This document shows, piece after piece, positions 36,365 to 46,603 of a DNA stretch of 64,000 nucleotides; the stretch's first letter is position 1, and every line of letters starts with the position of its first letter. The notes below the pieces were generated by a model that saw nothing but the letters and a program-made list of their open reading frames with translations, ran no database searches and had not been told where the DNA came from. The DNA is from AC-32 sp963736055 (GTDB taxonomy: Bacteria; Actinomycetota; Thermoleophilia; Gaiellales; Gaiellaceae), in the NCBI GenBank assembly GCA_963736055.1, contig CAVTNM010000008.1:1-64000 (forward strand). The letters run 5' to 3'. Made by a program: the position numbers and the translations under genes.

Positions 36365-38146
36365 CTACGCGAGGCCCGTCGGTGTGTGCACCACCTTCTT
36401 GACGCGGCCCTTGCCGAGGTACATGTGCACCCCGCACGGCAGGCAGGGGTCGAAGCTCCGGACCGCCCGCATGATGTCGATGCCCTTGAAGTTGTCCGGG
36501 CCGTTCTCCTCGAAGATCGGCGTGTTCTGCACCGAGTCCTCGTAGGGGCCGGGCGTCCCGTAGACATCACGCGACGACGCGTTCCACGGCGTCGGGGGAT
36601 ACGGCTGGTAGTTCGCGATCTTGCCCTCCCTGATCACCATGTGGTGCGACAGGACGCCGCGCGCCGCCTCGTGGAACCCGACGCTGATCGCATCCTCGGG
36701 AACCTTGAAGTCGTTCCAGCTCTTCGTGCGCCCGGCGCGAACCTCCTCGAGCGCCTTCTCGAGACAGTGGAGCCCGACAAGGGCCGCATAGGCTTGGTGG
36801 TAGGACCGGGCGCGGTCGCGCTCGATCGCGTTCGACTTCTCCGGGATCTTCCACTCGAGCGACATCTCCGGCATGGAGGCCGTCTTCGGGAGATGCATTT
36901 CGAGGCTGCTCCCGGTCGCCTTGAGGAAGCCGAGATCGAGCAGCCCGGCCTTCGCCGTTACCCACTGGCGTGCGAACGGCCCGCCGCCGGTGTCACAGCA
37001 CACGTGCGTGTCGGTGCGCTGGTCGTAGATCCGCGGCGAGACCACCCAGCTGTACTTGTCCGCGAAGTCCCGCTTCTGGGGCTTCGGGATCGTCGTCTTG
37101 TTCCAGGGGTGGTCCTTGCTCACGGGGTTGCCCAGCGGATCCTGGGTGACGTAGGTCTCCTCGTTCTCCCAGCCCTCGAAGTAGGCCGAGCCGAGCAGGA
37201 TCCGGATCATCAGGTTGATCTCGACGAGGTCGGTGGTGACGAGCTCGCCGTTGATCACCACGCCTGGGGTCACGAACCGCCGCCGGCCCCAGTCCGTCAT
37301 CGTCCGATAGTTGTAGTCGACGATGTCGGGGTCGTCGAAGGCGCCCCAGCAGACGAGGTTCGTGTCGCGGTAGCCGACCATGTCGTAGCCCGGCAGCGCG
37401 TCGAGGAAGAAGTCGTAGAGGTCGTCGTGCATGGGCACGGTCCGTTTGACGTACTCGAAGTAGCGCATCAGGCGCACGTAGTAGTCGGTCATCGTCTGGT
37501 GGGTGATGTGCGCGCTACAGCCGCCCGGCATGATCGTCGAGGGGTGCGTGTGGCGCCCGCCGAAGAGGCAGTACATCTCCCGTGTGTAGCGGGCCACCTG
37601 CAGGGTCTCGAGGTAGAAGCTCCCGGTGAACGGGTTGAGCGCCCGCATGATGTCGGCGATCGTCTTGTAGCCGTGGATGTCGGAGTGCTCGGCCGGGGTC
37701 TGCTCCGCCTTCGCCAGCACCGAGGGGTTCGTGTCCTTGACCATCTGCTCGCAGAAGTCCACGTTGGCCATGCAGTCGTTGAAGATCGCGTGGTCGAACA
37801 TGTAGTCGGCGGTCTCGGCGAGGTTGAACGCGTAGTCGCCGAGCTTTGGCGGCTTCACGCGGTACGCCATGTTCTGGTTGAGGCACGAGGTCGTGCAGTG
37901 GTTGTCCCCGCAGATCCCGCAGATCCGGCTGGTGATGAAGTGCGCGTCGCGCGGGTCGATGCCCTTCATGAAGATGTCGAACCCGCGGAAGACCATCGAG
38001 GTGCTGTAGCACTTGAGCACCTCCTGGTTCGCGAAGTCGATCTCCGTGTGAATCCCGAGCGACCCGACGATGCGGGTGATCGGATCCCACGACATCTCCT
38101 TGACCATGACCTCCCGCTTCTCGCGCGGCTTCTCAGTAGTCGCCAT
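36365..38146 (-). CDS. hhyL: group 1h [NiFe]-hydrogenase large subunit
   Basis: This 593-residue catalytic subunit has Ni ligands in SRICGICGDNHCTTSC and FDPCLPCGVH; the tail MYLGKGRVKKVVHTPTGLA would be removed by the protease. Its length and the motif RICGICGDNH place it in the high-affinity, O2-tolerant group 1h (formerly group 5). Enzymes of this group oxidise atmospheric H2 and feed the respiratory chain. It follows hhyS by 29 bases with a GAGGAG site. Confidence 0.96.
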   Translation of the reverse strand: MATTEKPREKREVMVKEMSWDPITRIVGSLGIHTEIDFANQEVLKCYSTSMVFRGFDIFMKGIDPRDAHFITSRICGICGDNHCTTSCLNQNMAYRVKPPKLGDYAFNLAETADYMFDHAIFNDCMANVDFCEQMVKDTNPSVLAKAEQTPAEHSDIHGYKTIADIMRALNPFTGSFYLETLQVARYTREMYCLFGGRHTHPSTIMPGGCSAHITHQTMTDYYVRLMRYFEYVKRTVPMHDDLYDFFLDALPGYDMVGYRDTNLVCWGAFDDPDIVDYNYRTMTDWGRRRFVTPGVVINGELVTTDLVEINLMIRILLGSAYFEGWENEETYVTQDPLGNPVSKDHPWNKTTIPKPQKRDFADKYSWVVSPRIYDQRTDTHVCCDTGGGPFARQWVTAKAGLLDLGFLKATGSSLEMHLPKTASMPEMSLEWKIPEKSNAIERDRARSYHQAYAALVGLHCLEKALEEVRAGRTKSWNDFKVPEDAISVGFHEAARGVLSHHMVIREGKIANYQPYPPTPWNASSRDVYGTPGPYEDSVQNTPIFEENGPDNFKGIDIMRAVRSFDPCLPCGVHMYLGKGRVKKVVHTPTGLA

Positions 38147-38175
38147 TCCTCACGCTCCTCTCTGGTCGGCCGTGG

Positions 38176-39246
38176 TCATCGCGCGTAGTGCCGGGGCTGG
38201 TAACCGGTGCCTAGGCCCTTGCTCGGTCGCCGCCAGCCGGGCTCCTTGTCGAACTTGTTCTTGATGTTGCGGTGGCGGAAATAGCGGATGACCGGGCCGT
38301 AGGCGACCTTCTCGAAGGTCGAGGCGGCGGCCCCCCATCTGTCCTCGTCCATGAAGGGCATGAACTTGTCGGGAAAGCCGGGCATCGTGCACGCCATGCA
38401 GATCCCGCCGACGTTCGGGCACCCGCCGATCCCGCTCTGCCAGCCGCGAACGGGGACGTTGCACTTGACGACCGGCCCCTTGCAGCCGAGCTTCACGAGG
38501 CAGCGGTAGTCGTCGCCGTACTCGGTCGCGAACTCGCCTTCCTCGGAGAAGCCGCCGCGATTGCAGCTCTCGCGCGTTGTTCGGTTGAAGAGCCAGCGCG
38601 GGCGGAGCGCCTCGTCGAGATCCGGCGCCGGCGCCATCCCGCCGAGGTGCAGCACGAGGTAGAGGAGCGTCTCGGTGGTGTTGTCGGGCTGGGCCGGGCA
38701 GCCCGGGATGTTCACGATGGGTAAGCCGGCGGTCGACCTGAAGTCCCAGCCGAGGTAGTCCGCCAGGCCCATCGCGCCGGTCGGGTTGTTCTTCATCGCC
38801 GGGATGCCGCCGTAGGTCGCGCAGGTGCCGACGGCAACGACCGCGGCGGCCTTCGGCGCCAGCCGGTCGATCCACTCGTTCGTCGTGATCGGCTGGCCGT
38901 TCTCGGGATTCACGCCCATGCCGGCGAAATGTCCCTCGCCGTTGATCTCCTCGTTCGGCAGCGAGCCCTCGAGGATGAGCACGAAGGGGTCGAGCTTGCC
39001 TGCCTCGGCGTCGTACCAGGCCTGCATGAACTCCTGGCCGTTCTCGTAGGCAAGCACCGGGGTGTGCACCACCACCTTCGGCATTCCCGGGATCACACCG
39101 AGGACGATGTCCTCGAGGGAGGGGCTCGTCGCGGAGGTCATCGCGACCGAGTCTCCGTCGCAGCTGAGCCCCGACGTCATCCAGATCACGTGGGCGGTGA
39201 TCTGCTCCGTCTCCTTCTGACGCGGGACGAACTCCACAGTTGCCAT
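38176..39246 (-). CDS. hhyS: group 1h [NiFe]-hydrogenase small subunit
   Basis: This 356-residue subunit has WMTSGLSCDGDSVAMTSATS at the proximal cluster, where the CDGD Asp replaces a Cys ligand, a known mark of group 1h enzymes. It also has GTCATYGGIPAM, NIPGCPAQPDN, and C-terminal cluster motifs (CNRGGF, LGCKGPVVKCN, GGCPNVGGICMACTMPGFP). No Tat signal is present. GAGAGGAG precedes the ATG. Confidence 0.96.
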   Translation of the reverse strand: MATVEFVPRQKETEQITAHVIWMTSGLSCDGDSVAMTSATSPSLEDIVLGVIPGMPKVVVHTPVLAYENGQEFMQAWYDAEAGKLDPFVLILEGSLPNEEINGEGHFAGMGVNPENGQPITTNEWIDRLAPKAAAVVAVGTCATYGGIPAMKNNPTGAMGLADYLGWDFRSTAGLPIVNIPGCPAQPDNTTETLLYLVLHLGGMAPAPDLDEALRPRWLFNRTTRESCNRGGFSEEGEFATEYGDDYRCLVKLGCKGPVVKCNVPVRGWQSGIGGCPNVGGICMACTMPGFPDKFMPFMDEDRWGAAASTFEKVAYGPVIRYFRHRNIKNKFDKEPGWRRPSKGLGTGYQPRHYAR

Positions 39247-39265
39247 GTGCCGCTCCTCTCTTTCC

Positions 39266-40341
39266 TCAGCAGATCCGTGGGAGCGGATCGCCTACGAGCA
39301 GATCCATCACCCGCCTACCGCCGAACGCCGTCTCCACCAGGACCATCCCGGGTGGGTCGGTCCTGACCTCGCCGATCGCGGCTGCTTCCTCGCAGCCGGG
39401 GATCGATCGCATCGACTCCAGTGCCACGTCAGCCGCCTCCGGGGCGACGAAGGCGACCAGGGTGCCCTCGTTCGCCACGTACATGGGGTCGAGCCCCAAG
39501 ATCTCGCACGCTCCCGCGACCGCAGGCGGAACCGGAACGTTCGCCTCCCGCACGACCACTGCCACCCCCGAGGCGCGGGCGAGCTCGTTCAGGACGGTCG
39601 CCACTCCTCCACGGGTCGCGTCGCGCAGGCAGCGCAGGGCCGGGCCTGCCGCGTCGAGCAGTGCGTCGACGGCCGGCCAGAGCGAGCGCGTGTCCGACTC
39701 GACCTCGGCGTCGAGCTCGAACTCGCCGCGCGCCAGCATGACCGCGGTGCCGTGCTTCCCGACCGGGCCCGAGACGAGGATTCGATCGCCCGGCTGGAGC
39801 GAGCCCGGCGAGAGCTCCGCCCGTTCGTCGAGCCGGCCGATCCCGGTCGTCGTCACGTACATCGAGTCACACTTGCCCCGCTCGACCACCTTCGTATCGC
39901 CGGCGACGACCTCGACGCCGGCGGCCTTCGCAGCAGCAGCGATCGCCTTCACCTCCGCGCGCAGGTCTTCGGCGGGCAGCCCCTCCTCGAGCACCAGCGA
40001 CAGGGTGAGGGCCAACGGCCGCGCGCCAGAGACCGCGAGGTCGTTGACAGTCCCGTTGACGGCCAGCTCGCCGATCGAGCCGCCGGGGAACCTGATCGGC
40101 TTGACGACGAAGCTGTCGGTGGTCACGGCCAGGTCGCCCACCACGCCGGCGTCGTCGAGCTCGCGCAGGGCTTCCGAGCCGAAGGCCGGCACGAACAGGC
40201 CCTCGACGAGCGTCTGAGTCGCCTTCCCGCCGGCGCCGTGCGCCATCGTGATCTGGGCGTCCTTGAAGCGCGCGGGCTTCGCGCGCACCCGCTCGATCAT
40301 GTCCAGCGCGTGCTGTTCCCGTCCGCCGATCGCCGACCCGG

Positions 40342-40345
<4 letters not shown>
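39266..40345 (-). CDS. hypE: HypE, thiocarboxamide dehydratase
   Basis: This 359-residue PurM-fold protein has MAHGAGGKATQTLVEGLF, VTTDSFVVKPIRFPGGSIG and the flexible C-terminal Cys of PRIC, which carries the carbamoyl group that becomes CN-. The start is GTG 40345, overlapping hypD's stop. With HypF it makes the Fe cyanide ligands. Confidence 0.95.
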
Positions 40346-41453
<1,108 letters not shown>

Positions 41454-41457
<4 letters not shown>

Positions 41458-41675
41458 GCGGCGGCCTCCTGGAGCCGCGCGATCGCCGTGCCGGCGTGCA
41501 CCAGCAGCTCGTCCCCGCGGGCGACCGGACCAACGAGGTCGATCATGACCGTCGTGCGGGCTCCGTCCTCTGCCGCGCAGAGCGCGAGCCCGTCAACGGC
41601 CGGCTCGACCACCCGCATGGCCACGCCTTCGTCCGAGCACGTGACGCAGTGCCCGTCCGCGCAGGCGTCGGTCAC
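41454..41675 (-). CDS. second HypC/HupF-like small protein
   Basis: This 73-residue protein has CVTCSDEGVAMRVVEP near the N-terminus, and the C-terminal VARGDELLVHAGTAIARL typical of the HypC beta-barrel. It lacks the N-terminal MCLAIPG that gives HypC its essential Cys2, although Cys residues occur slightly later. Its GTG overlaps the hypC stop as GTGA. It may be a specialised chaperone for one of the two hydrogenases. Confidence 0.8.
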
Positions 41676-41950
41676 TCGATTACGCTCGCCTTCAGGTCCT
41701 CGAGCTCCTGCTCGTACGCCTCGCCCATGTTGCGCAGGAGGCGCAGAGTTGCGTTCGCCTCTTCCTCGTCGACCTTCGAGAGCGCAAAGCCGACGTGGAT
41801 GAGCACCCAGTCGCCCGGCTCTGCGCCGTCTCCGTCCCGGTCGAGCAGGCCGATGTTGACGTTGCGCTGGACGCCGGCGACATCGACCCTGGCGAGGCGT
41901 TTCTCCTCGTCGACGACCTCCATGACCTGCCCCGGAATCGCTAGACACAT
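41672..41950 (-). CDS. hypC: HypC, hydrogenase assembly chaperone
   Basis: This 92-residue protein starts MCLAIPGQVMEV with the essential Cys2 and has DWVLIHVGFALSKVDEEEA. It carries the iron precursor from HypD to the large subunit. ATG 41950 is the first gene start of the minus-strand hyp/hhy operon, with GGAG upstream. Confidence 0.95.
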   Translation of the reverse strand: MCLAIPGQVMEVVDEEKRLARVDVAGVQRNVNIGLLDRDGDGAEPGDWVLIHVGFALSKVDEEEANATLRLLRNMGEAYEQELEDLKASVIE

Positions 41951-41987
41951 GCCGTCTGCGCTCTCCTTCTCGCCAGGTAGACGGGGT

Positions 41988-42016
41988 AGTCTTCTTGCCC
42001 TCCTGGGCTTTGTCAA
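41988..42016 (-). promoter_or_regulatory. promoter of the hypC-hhy operon
   Basis: On the minus strand, a perfect -35 TTGACA (42011-42016) is followed by 17 bases and AAGACT (41988-41993). Its -35 overlaps that of the divergent hypF promoter. Confidence 0.5.
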
Positions 42017-42038
42017 CTTAGTTCTGCCGCGTTACAAA
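42010..42038 (+). promoter_or_regulatory. promoter of hypF, likely leaderless
   Basis: TTGTCA (42010-42015), 17 bases, TACAAA (42033-42038), then the GTG start 9 bases later. No ribosome site is visible, so hypF may be leaderless. Confidence 0.5.
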
Positions 42039-42047
42039 TCAGCCGGC

Positions 42048-44183
42048 GTGGAGCGCCGGCGATACCGGGTGAAGGGAATAGTCCAGGGCGTCGGCTTCCG
42101 TCCGTTCGTCTACGGCCTCGCCGGCCGCTACGGGCTTGGGGGCTTCGTGTTGAACGACGGGATGGGCGTCGTCGTCGAGGCGGAAGGCGACACGCGTTCC
42201 CTCGACGGCTTCGGCCTGGCGCTCGAGCAGGAGGCTCCGCCTCTGGCGCGGGTCGACGAGGTGACCCAGACCGTCGTTCCGAGTCGCGGTGAGCCCACCT
42301 TCACGATCGCCCAGAGCGCCGCCACGGCCCGTACCGCCCTGATCCCTCCCGACGTCGCCACCTGCGACGACTGCGTGCGCGAGCTCTTCGATCCGGCCGA
42401 CCGGCGCTACCGCTACCCGTTCGTCAACTGCACGCAGTGCGGGCCACGGTTCACGATCGTCGAACGGGTCCCGTACGACCGCCCGAACACGACCATGGCG
42501 GGCTTCCCGATGTGCGCCGACTGCCGTCGGGAGTACGAGGATCCGGCCGACCGGCGCTTCCACGCCGAGCCGATCGCCTGCCCTACCTGCGGCCCGCAGC
42601 TGTCGATGAGCCTCGAGGCGGCGATGGACCTCCTACGCGACGGCAAGATCCTCGCAGTCAAGGGCCTGGGCGGCTATCACCTCGCCTGCGACGCAGCGGA
42701 CGAGGAGGCCGTCGCGCTGCTGCGCAGCCGCAAGCACCGCGAGGACAAGCCGTTCGCGCTCATGACCCTCCGGCCCGAGCTGCTGGCGCACGTCGGGCCC
42801 GAGGAAGAAGGGCTGCTGCGTTCGCGCGAGCGGCCCATCGTCCTGGTGGGGCGCCGGGAGGACGCGCCCGTGGCCCCGTCTGTCGCACCCGGTGTCCCAT
42901 GGCTCGGCCTGATGCTTCCCTACACGCCTCTCCACCACCTCCTCGCCGCGGACTTCGGAGGAGCGCTCGTGCTGACGAGCGGAAACCGCTCCGACGAGCC
43001 GATCGCCCACGAGGACGCCGAGGCCGAGGAGCGCCTGGCGGGCATCGCCGACGCCTTCGTCGCCCACGACCGGCCGATCCACCGCCGCTGCGAGGACTCC
43101 GTCGTGCGCGTCGCGTTCCCGCTCCGGCGGTCGCGCGGCTACGTGCCGGGCGCGTTGGCCCTCCCGGTGCCCGCGGCGCGGCCGATCCTCGCCGCCGGGC
43201 CCGAGCTCAAGGCCACGTTCTGCGTCGCGCGCGAAGGCGAGGCCTTCCTGTCGGCGCACCTCGGCGACCTCGACGCCGAGCTCGCCTACCGGGCCTTCCT
43301 CGCCGACGTGGAGCTGTACCTCGCCATGCTCGGGGTCGAGCCGCAGGTGATCGCACACGACCTCCACCCGGAGTACCTGGCCACGAAGTGGGCGCTGGAG
43401 CAGGACGCCGAGCTCGTCGGCGTTCAGCACCACCATGCGCACGCGGCCGCCTGCCTGGCCGAGCACGGCCGAGAGGGGCCGGCGCTCGCGCTCGTCTTCG
43501 ACGGGACGGGCTACGGGACGGACGGGACGCTGTGGGGCGGCGAGATTCTCCGCTGCGACCTCGGCTTCTTCGAGCGGGTCGCGCACCTCGAGGCGGTCCC
43601 GCTCCCGGGCGGAGAGGCCGCCGTCCGCGAGCCGTGGCGGAGCGCCGCGATGCACCTGGAGCTGGGCGGACGGCCCGTCCCCTTCGAACGCTGGGACGTC
43701 GTGCGCCAGAGCCTGAAGGTGAACGCGCCGCTCTCCTCCGGGATGGGCCGGCTGTTCGACGCGGTCGCGGCCCTGCTCGGCGTCCGCAGCGAGGTCACCT
43801 ACGAGGGGCAGGCGGCGATCGAGCTCGAGCTGCTCGCAGGCGCGGTCGAGGCGCAGCCGTATCCGTGGGCGTTCGGCCGCGGCACGGAGCTCGTCGCGCT
43901 CGTCCACGACGACCTGGCCGTCGGCCGAGAGCGAGCAGAGATCGCCGCCGCGTTCCACGAGACGGTGGCCGCCGCGGCGGCAGCCGCTTGTGCGGAGGCA
44001 GCCGAGCCCCGCACGGTCGTTCTCTCCGGCGGGAGCTTCCAGAACCTCCGGCTGCTCGCGTCGACGCGACGCCACCTGGAAGGGCTCGGCTTTCAGGTGC
44101 TCTCACACCGGCGCGTACCGCCGAACGACGGCGGGATCAGCTACGGGCAAGCGGCGATTGCCGCTCAGATGATCCGCTCCTGA
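42048..44183 (+). CDS. hypF: HypF, carbamoyltransferase
   Basis: This 711-residue protein has the N-terminal acylphosphatase domain (GIVQGVGFRPFVYGLA), two zinc-finger sets (CDDCVRELF...CTQCGPRFT and CADCRREYED...CPTCGPQ), a YrdC-like domain (GGYHLACDA), and the C-terminal Kae1-like domain with QHHHAHAAACLAEH and LSGGSFQN. It moves carbamoyl phosphate to HypE. GTG 42048 is chosen from the promoter position. It is the only hyp gene on the plus strand. Confidence 0.95.
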   Translation: MERRRYRVKGIVQGVGFRPFVYGLAGRYGLGGFVLNDGMGVVVEAEGDTRSLDGFGLALEQEAPPLARVDEVTQTVVPSRGEPTFTIAQSAATARTALIPPDVATCDDCVRELFDPADRRYRYPFVNCTQCGPRFTIVERVPYDRPNTTMAGFPMCADCRREYEDPADRRFHAEPIACPTCGPQLSMSLEAAMDLLRDGKILAVKGLGGYHLACDAADEEAVALLRSRKHREDKPFALMTLRPELLAHVGPEEEGLLRSRERPIVLVGRREDAPVAPSVAPGVPWLGLMLPYTPLHHLLAADFGGALVLTSGNRSDEPIAHEDAEAEERLAGIADAFVAHDRPIHRRCEDSVVRVAFPLRRSRGYVPGALALPVPAARPILAAGPELKATFCVAREGEAFLSAHLGDLDAELAYRAFLADVELYLAMLGVEPQVIAHDLHPEYLATKWALEQDAELVGVQHHHAHAAACLAEHGREGPALALVFDGTGYGTDGTLWGGEILRCDLGFFERVAHLEAVPLPGGEAAVREPWRSAAMHLELGGRPVPFERWDVVRQSLKVNAPLSSGMGRLFDAVAALLGVRSEVTYEGQAAIELELLAGAVEAQPYPWAFGRGTELVALVHDDLAVGRERAEIAAAFHETVAAAAAAACAEAAEPRTVVLSGGSFQNLRLLASTRRHLEGLGFQVLSHRRVPPNDGGISYGQAAIAAQMIRS

Positions 44184-44197
44184 GTAACGTCTCTGCG

Positions 44198-45547
44198 ATG
44201 CGCCTCCTGAGCTGGATCCGGGCCTCGGCGTATCGCGTCACCGCGCGACTGGCGGATGTCGGCGCGGATCCGCGCGACGACGAGGATCTGCGCGCTCGGA
44301 AAGCGCTCCTGGTCCTGATCTCGGTGTTGATCCTCCCGGTCGCGGCGCTGTGGGGGGCCCTGTACCTCTCGTTCGGATCGCCGGTCGGCGTGGTTCCGCT
44401 CGTGTACTTCGGCGTCCTGCTCGCTGCGATCGTCGTCTTCTCCCGCACGCGCGACTTCGAGCGGCTGCTCCGGGTTGGACAGGTCGACATCCTGCTCGCG
44501 CCGACGCTGTCGATGATCCCGCTCGGCGGGTTCCTCGCCTCCGGCGGGGTCGGCCTCTGGGGGATTCTCGCGCCGCTCGCCGCGCTCGTCTTCAGCGAGG
44601 TCAGGTCGGCCGTTCGCTGGTACGTCGCATACGTGGTCGTGTTCCTCGGATCGGGGATCACGGGCGAGCTGATCGGCCCGATCTGGGACCCGCTCCCCCG
44701 CTGGTTCACGAGCACGATGCTCGCTTTGAACATCGCGGTCGGCGGCACCATCGTGTTCACGCTGCTCGCGGTGTTCGCCAGCCAGCGCCGCGCCGCGCTG
44801 GCAGCGCTCGGGGTTGAGCAGGCGAAGGCCGAAAGCCTCCTGCTCAACATCCTGCCGCGCTCGATCGCCGACAAGCTGAAGGCGCAGACCCAACCGATCG
44901 CCGACCAGTTCGAGTCCGCCTCGATCCTGTTCGCTGACGTCGTCGACTTCACGCCCTGGTCGGAGCGGCTCACGCCGGTCGAGGTGGTCGGCTACCTCGA
45001 TCGCCTCTTCAGCCATTTCGACACGCTCGCGGACCGGTACGGGCTCGAGAAGATCAAGACGATCGGGGACTGCTACATGGTCGCCGCGGGCGTTCCTACT
45101 CCGCGTCCGGACCATGCTCGCGCCCTCGCGCTCATGGCGCTCGACATGCTCGAGGCGATGCACTCGAGCGATGAAGTCGAGCACCTCGGCCTCGAGCTGC
45201 GGGTCGGGATCAATTCGGGCCCGGTGGTGGCCGGCGTGATCGGCCGGAAGCGCTTTCTCTACGACCTCTGGGGCGACGCCGTGAACACGGCCAGCCGCAT
45301 GGAATCGCACGGCACGCCGGGGCGGATCCAGATCACGCGGGCGACGTACGAGCTGCTGGCCGACGAGTTCGAGTGCGAGCCGCGGGGGACGATCGCGGTC
45401 AAGGGGAAGGGCGAGCTCGAGGCGTGGCACCTCATAGGTGCGCGGGGCAATCGCGCGCCGGCTGCCGAGTACGGGGCCGCGGAAGTGGAGATGAGGGCGT
45501 CCGATGCCGGTCGGACGCCCTCATCGACTACTGGGCAGGCGCCCTAG
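44198..45547 (+). CDS. class III adenylate cyclase with N-terminal membrane domain
   Basis: This 449-residue protein has an N-terminal membrane domain with about six segments (LLVLISVLILPVAALWGALY onward) and a linker helix (QAKAESLLLNILPRSIADKL). The cyclase domain has metal Asp residues in ILFADVVDFTPWS, the adenine-selecting Lys/Asp in EKIKTIGDCYM and YDLWGDAVN, and the transition-state Arg in NTASRMES. It makes cAMP in response to an unknown signal. It starts 14 bases after hypF. Confidence 0.92.
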   Translation: MRLLSWIRASAYRVTARLADVGADPRDDEDLRARKALLVLISVLILPVAALWGALYLSFGSPVGVVPLVYFGVLLAAIVVFSRTRDFERLLRVGQVDILLAPTLSMIPLGGFLASGGVGLWGILAPLAALVFSEVRSAVRWYVAYVVVFLGSGITGELIGPIWDPLPRWFTSTMLALNIAVGGTIVFTLLAVFASQRRAALAALGVEQAKAESLLLNILPRSIADKLKAQTQPIADQFESASILFADVVDFTPWSERLTPVEVVGYLDRLFSHFDTLADRYGLEKIKTIGDCYMVAAGVPTPRPDHARALALMALDMLEAMHSSDEVEHLGLELRVGINSGPVVAGVIGRKRFLYDLWGDAVNTASRMESHGTPGRIQITRATYELLADEFECEPRGTIAVKGKGELEAWHLIGARGNRAPAAEYGAAEVEMRASDAGRTPSSTTGQAP

Positions 45548-46524
45548 CCGACCGAGTGGCCGGTGGTGGCGGCCGAACGAGGCCTGCCTCCGTCCGCGAC
45601 AGCGATCGCCGAGTACGTAGCCGGGAATCCCTTCCGCCAGCTGAGATATCGCGGCGCCCAGCCGAGCTTTCGCTTGGCCTTGGCGTTGGCAGCGCCGCGG
45701 GCCTCGGTGCTCATCACCACGGCTGCCTCGCCCGCGAAGAGCCGCGCCAGCCAGGTAGGAAAGTGCCGGGGCGGCTTGGCCCCGAGGGCCTGCGCGAGCA
45801 CGGGCAGCCACTCCCGCACGGGCGCCGGCTCGTCGTCGACGATGTTGTAGATCGCCGGGCCGTCGTGCTCGAGTGCGAGCACGGTTGCCGCGGCGGCGTC
45901 CTCCAGGTGGATCCAGGAAGCGATGCCGCCGCCGTCGCCGACGACCGGGAACTGCCGCTTGCGCACCGGCTCGATGAGCCCGTCGTTGGAGGCGCCGTAG
46001 AAGAGGCCGTAGCGAAGGGCGATGCCACCGGCCTCGGTGACCGCCCGGTCGAGGTAGGCCATCGCGGCGACGGACTGCTTCGCGTTCGCCGGCGGTGCCG
46101 GGTCGAGCGGATCGTCCTCGGTCTTGACCGGCCCGCCCTCTCGCACGTATCGGTAGGAGGCGTTGCTCTGCGCGACGAACCGGCGCACGCCCGTCTCTCG
46201 CGCTGCCGCGAGCAGCGCGTCGGTGCCCGTCGTTCGCAACTCGTTGGTCAAAGCAAACTCCTCGTCGAAGTTGCGGCCGAACTTGGCCTTCGCGAGCGCG
46301 GTTGCCTGGTGCACGATCGCCTCGGGCTCGCTGTCGAGCACGGCCTTTCGCACCGCACCCGCGTCGAGCAGGTCGACCAGCACCGGCTTCGCGCCGAGCG
46401 TCCGCAGTAGCTCGGCTCGGTCCGGCGAGTTGTGGGTACCGATCACCTCGTGGCCCGCATCGATCAACTGGGGAACGAGCCGGGTCCCGATCGCACCGCT
46501 AGCTCCGGTGACGAAGACACGCAT
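45544..46524 (-). CDS. NAD-dependent epimerase/dehydratase (SDR)
   Basis: This 326-residue extended SDR has the nucleotide motif VFVTGASGAIGTRLVPQL, followed by HQATALAKAKFG and a YRYVREGGPVKTEDDPLDP region where SDR active-site residues would lie. GGAGGA precedes the ATG. It is divergent from an ECF41-like sigma factor; in that family the neighbouring oxidoreductase/epimerase gene is the usual target. Confidence 0.9.
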   Translation of the reverse strand: MRVFVTGASGAIGTRLVPQLIDAGHEVIGTHNSPDRAELLRTLGAKPVLVDLLDAGAVRKAVLDSEPEAIVHQATALAKAKFGRNFDEEFALTNELRTTGTDALLAAARETGVRRFVAQSNASYRYVREGGPVKTEDDPLDPAPPANAKQSVAAMAYLDRAVTEAGGIALRYGLFYGASNDGLIEPVRKRQFPVVGDGGGIASWIHLEDAAAATVLALEHDGPAIYNIVDDEPAPVREWLPVLAQALGAKPPRHFPTWLARLFAGEAAVVMSTEARGAANAKAKRKLGWAPRYLSWRKGFPATYSAIAVADGGRPRSAATTGHSVG

Positions 46525-46574
46525 CGTGTCCTCCTTTCCTTGGTCACATCCCGCGGCTTTCGCGGGTCTACTCC

Positions 46575-46581
46575 TGTGACA
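46575..46581 (-). promoter_or_regulatory. ECF41-type -35 element facing the epimerase
   Basis: On the minus strand this reads TGTCACA, the known ECF41 -35 heptamer. The expected CGTC -10 is not clear at the usual spacing (AGCC at 16 bases). A near match GGTCACA on the plus strand (46556-46562 region) may serve the sigma gene. Confidence 0.35.
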
Positions 46582-46603
46582 CGCGGGGAAGGAGGAACGT
46601 GAC

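Noticed and set aside
36005..38188. 727-codon open frame on the plus strand
   Set aside because: Antisense shadow of hhyL.
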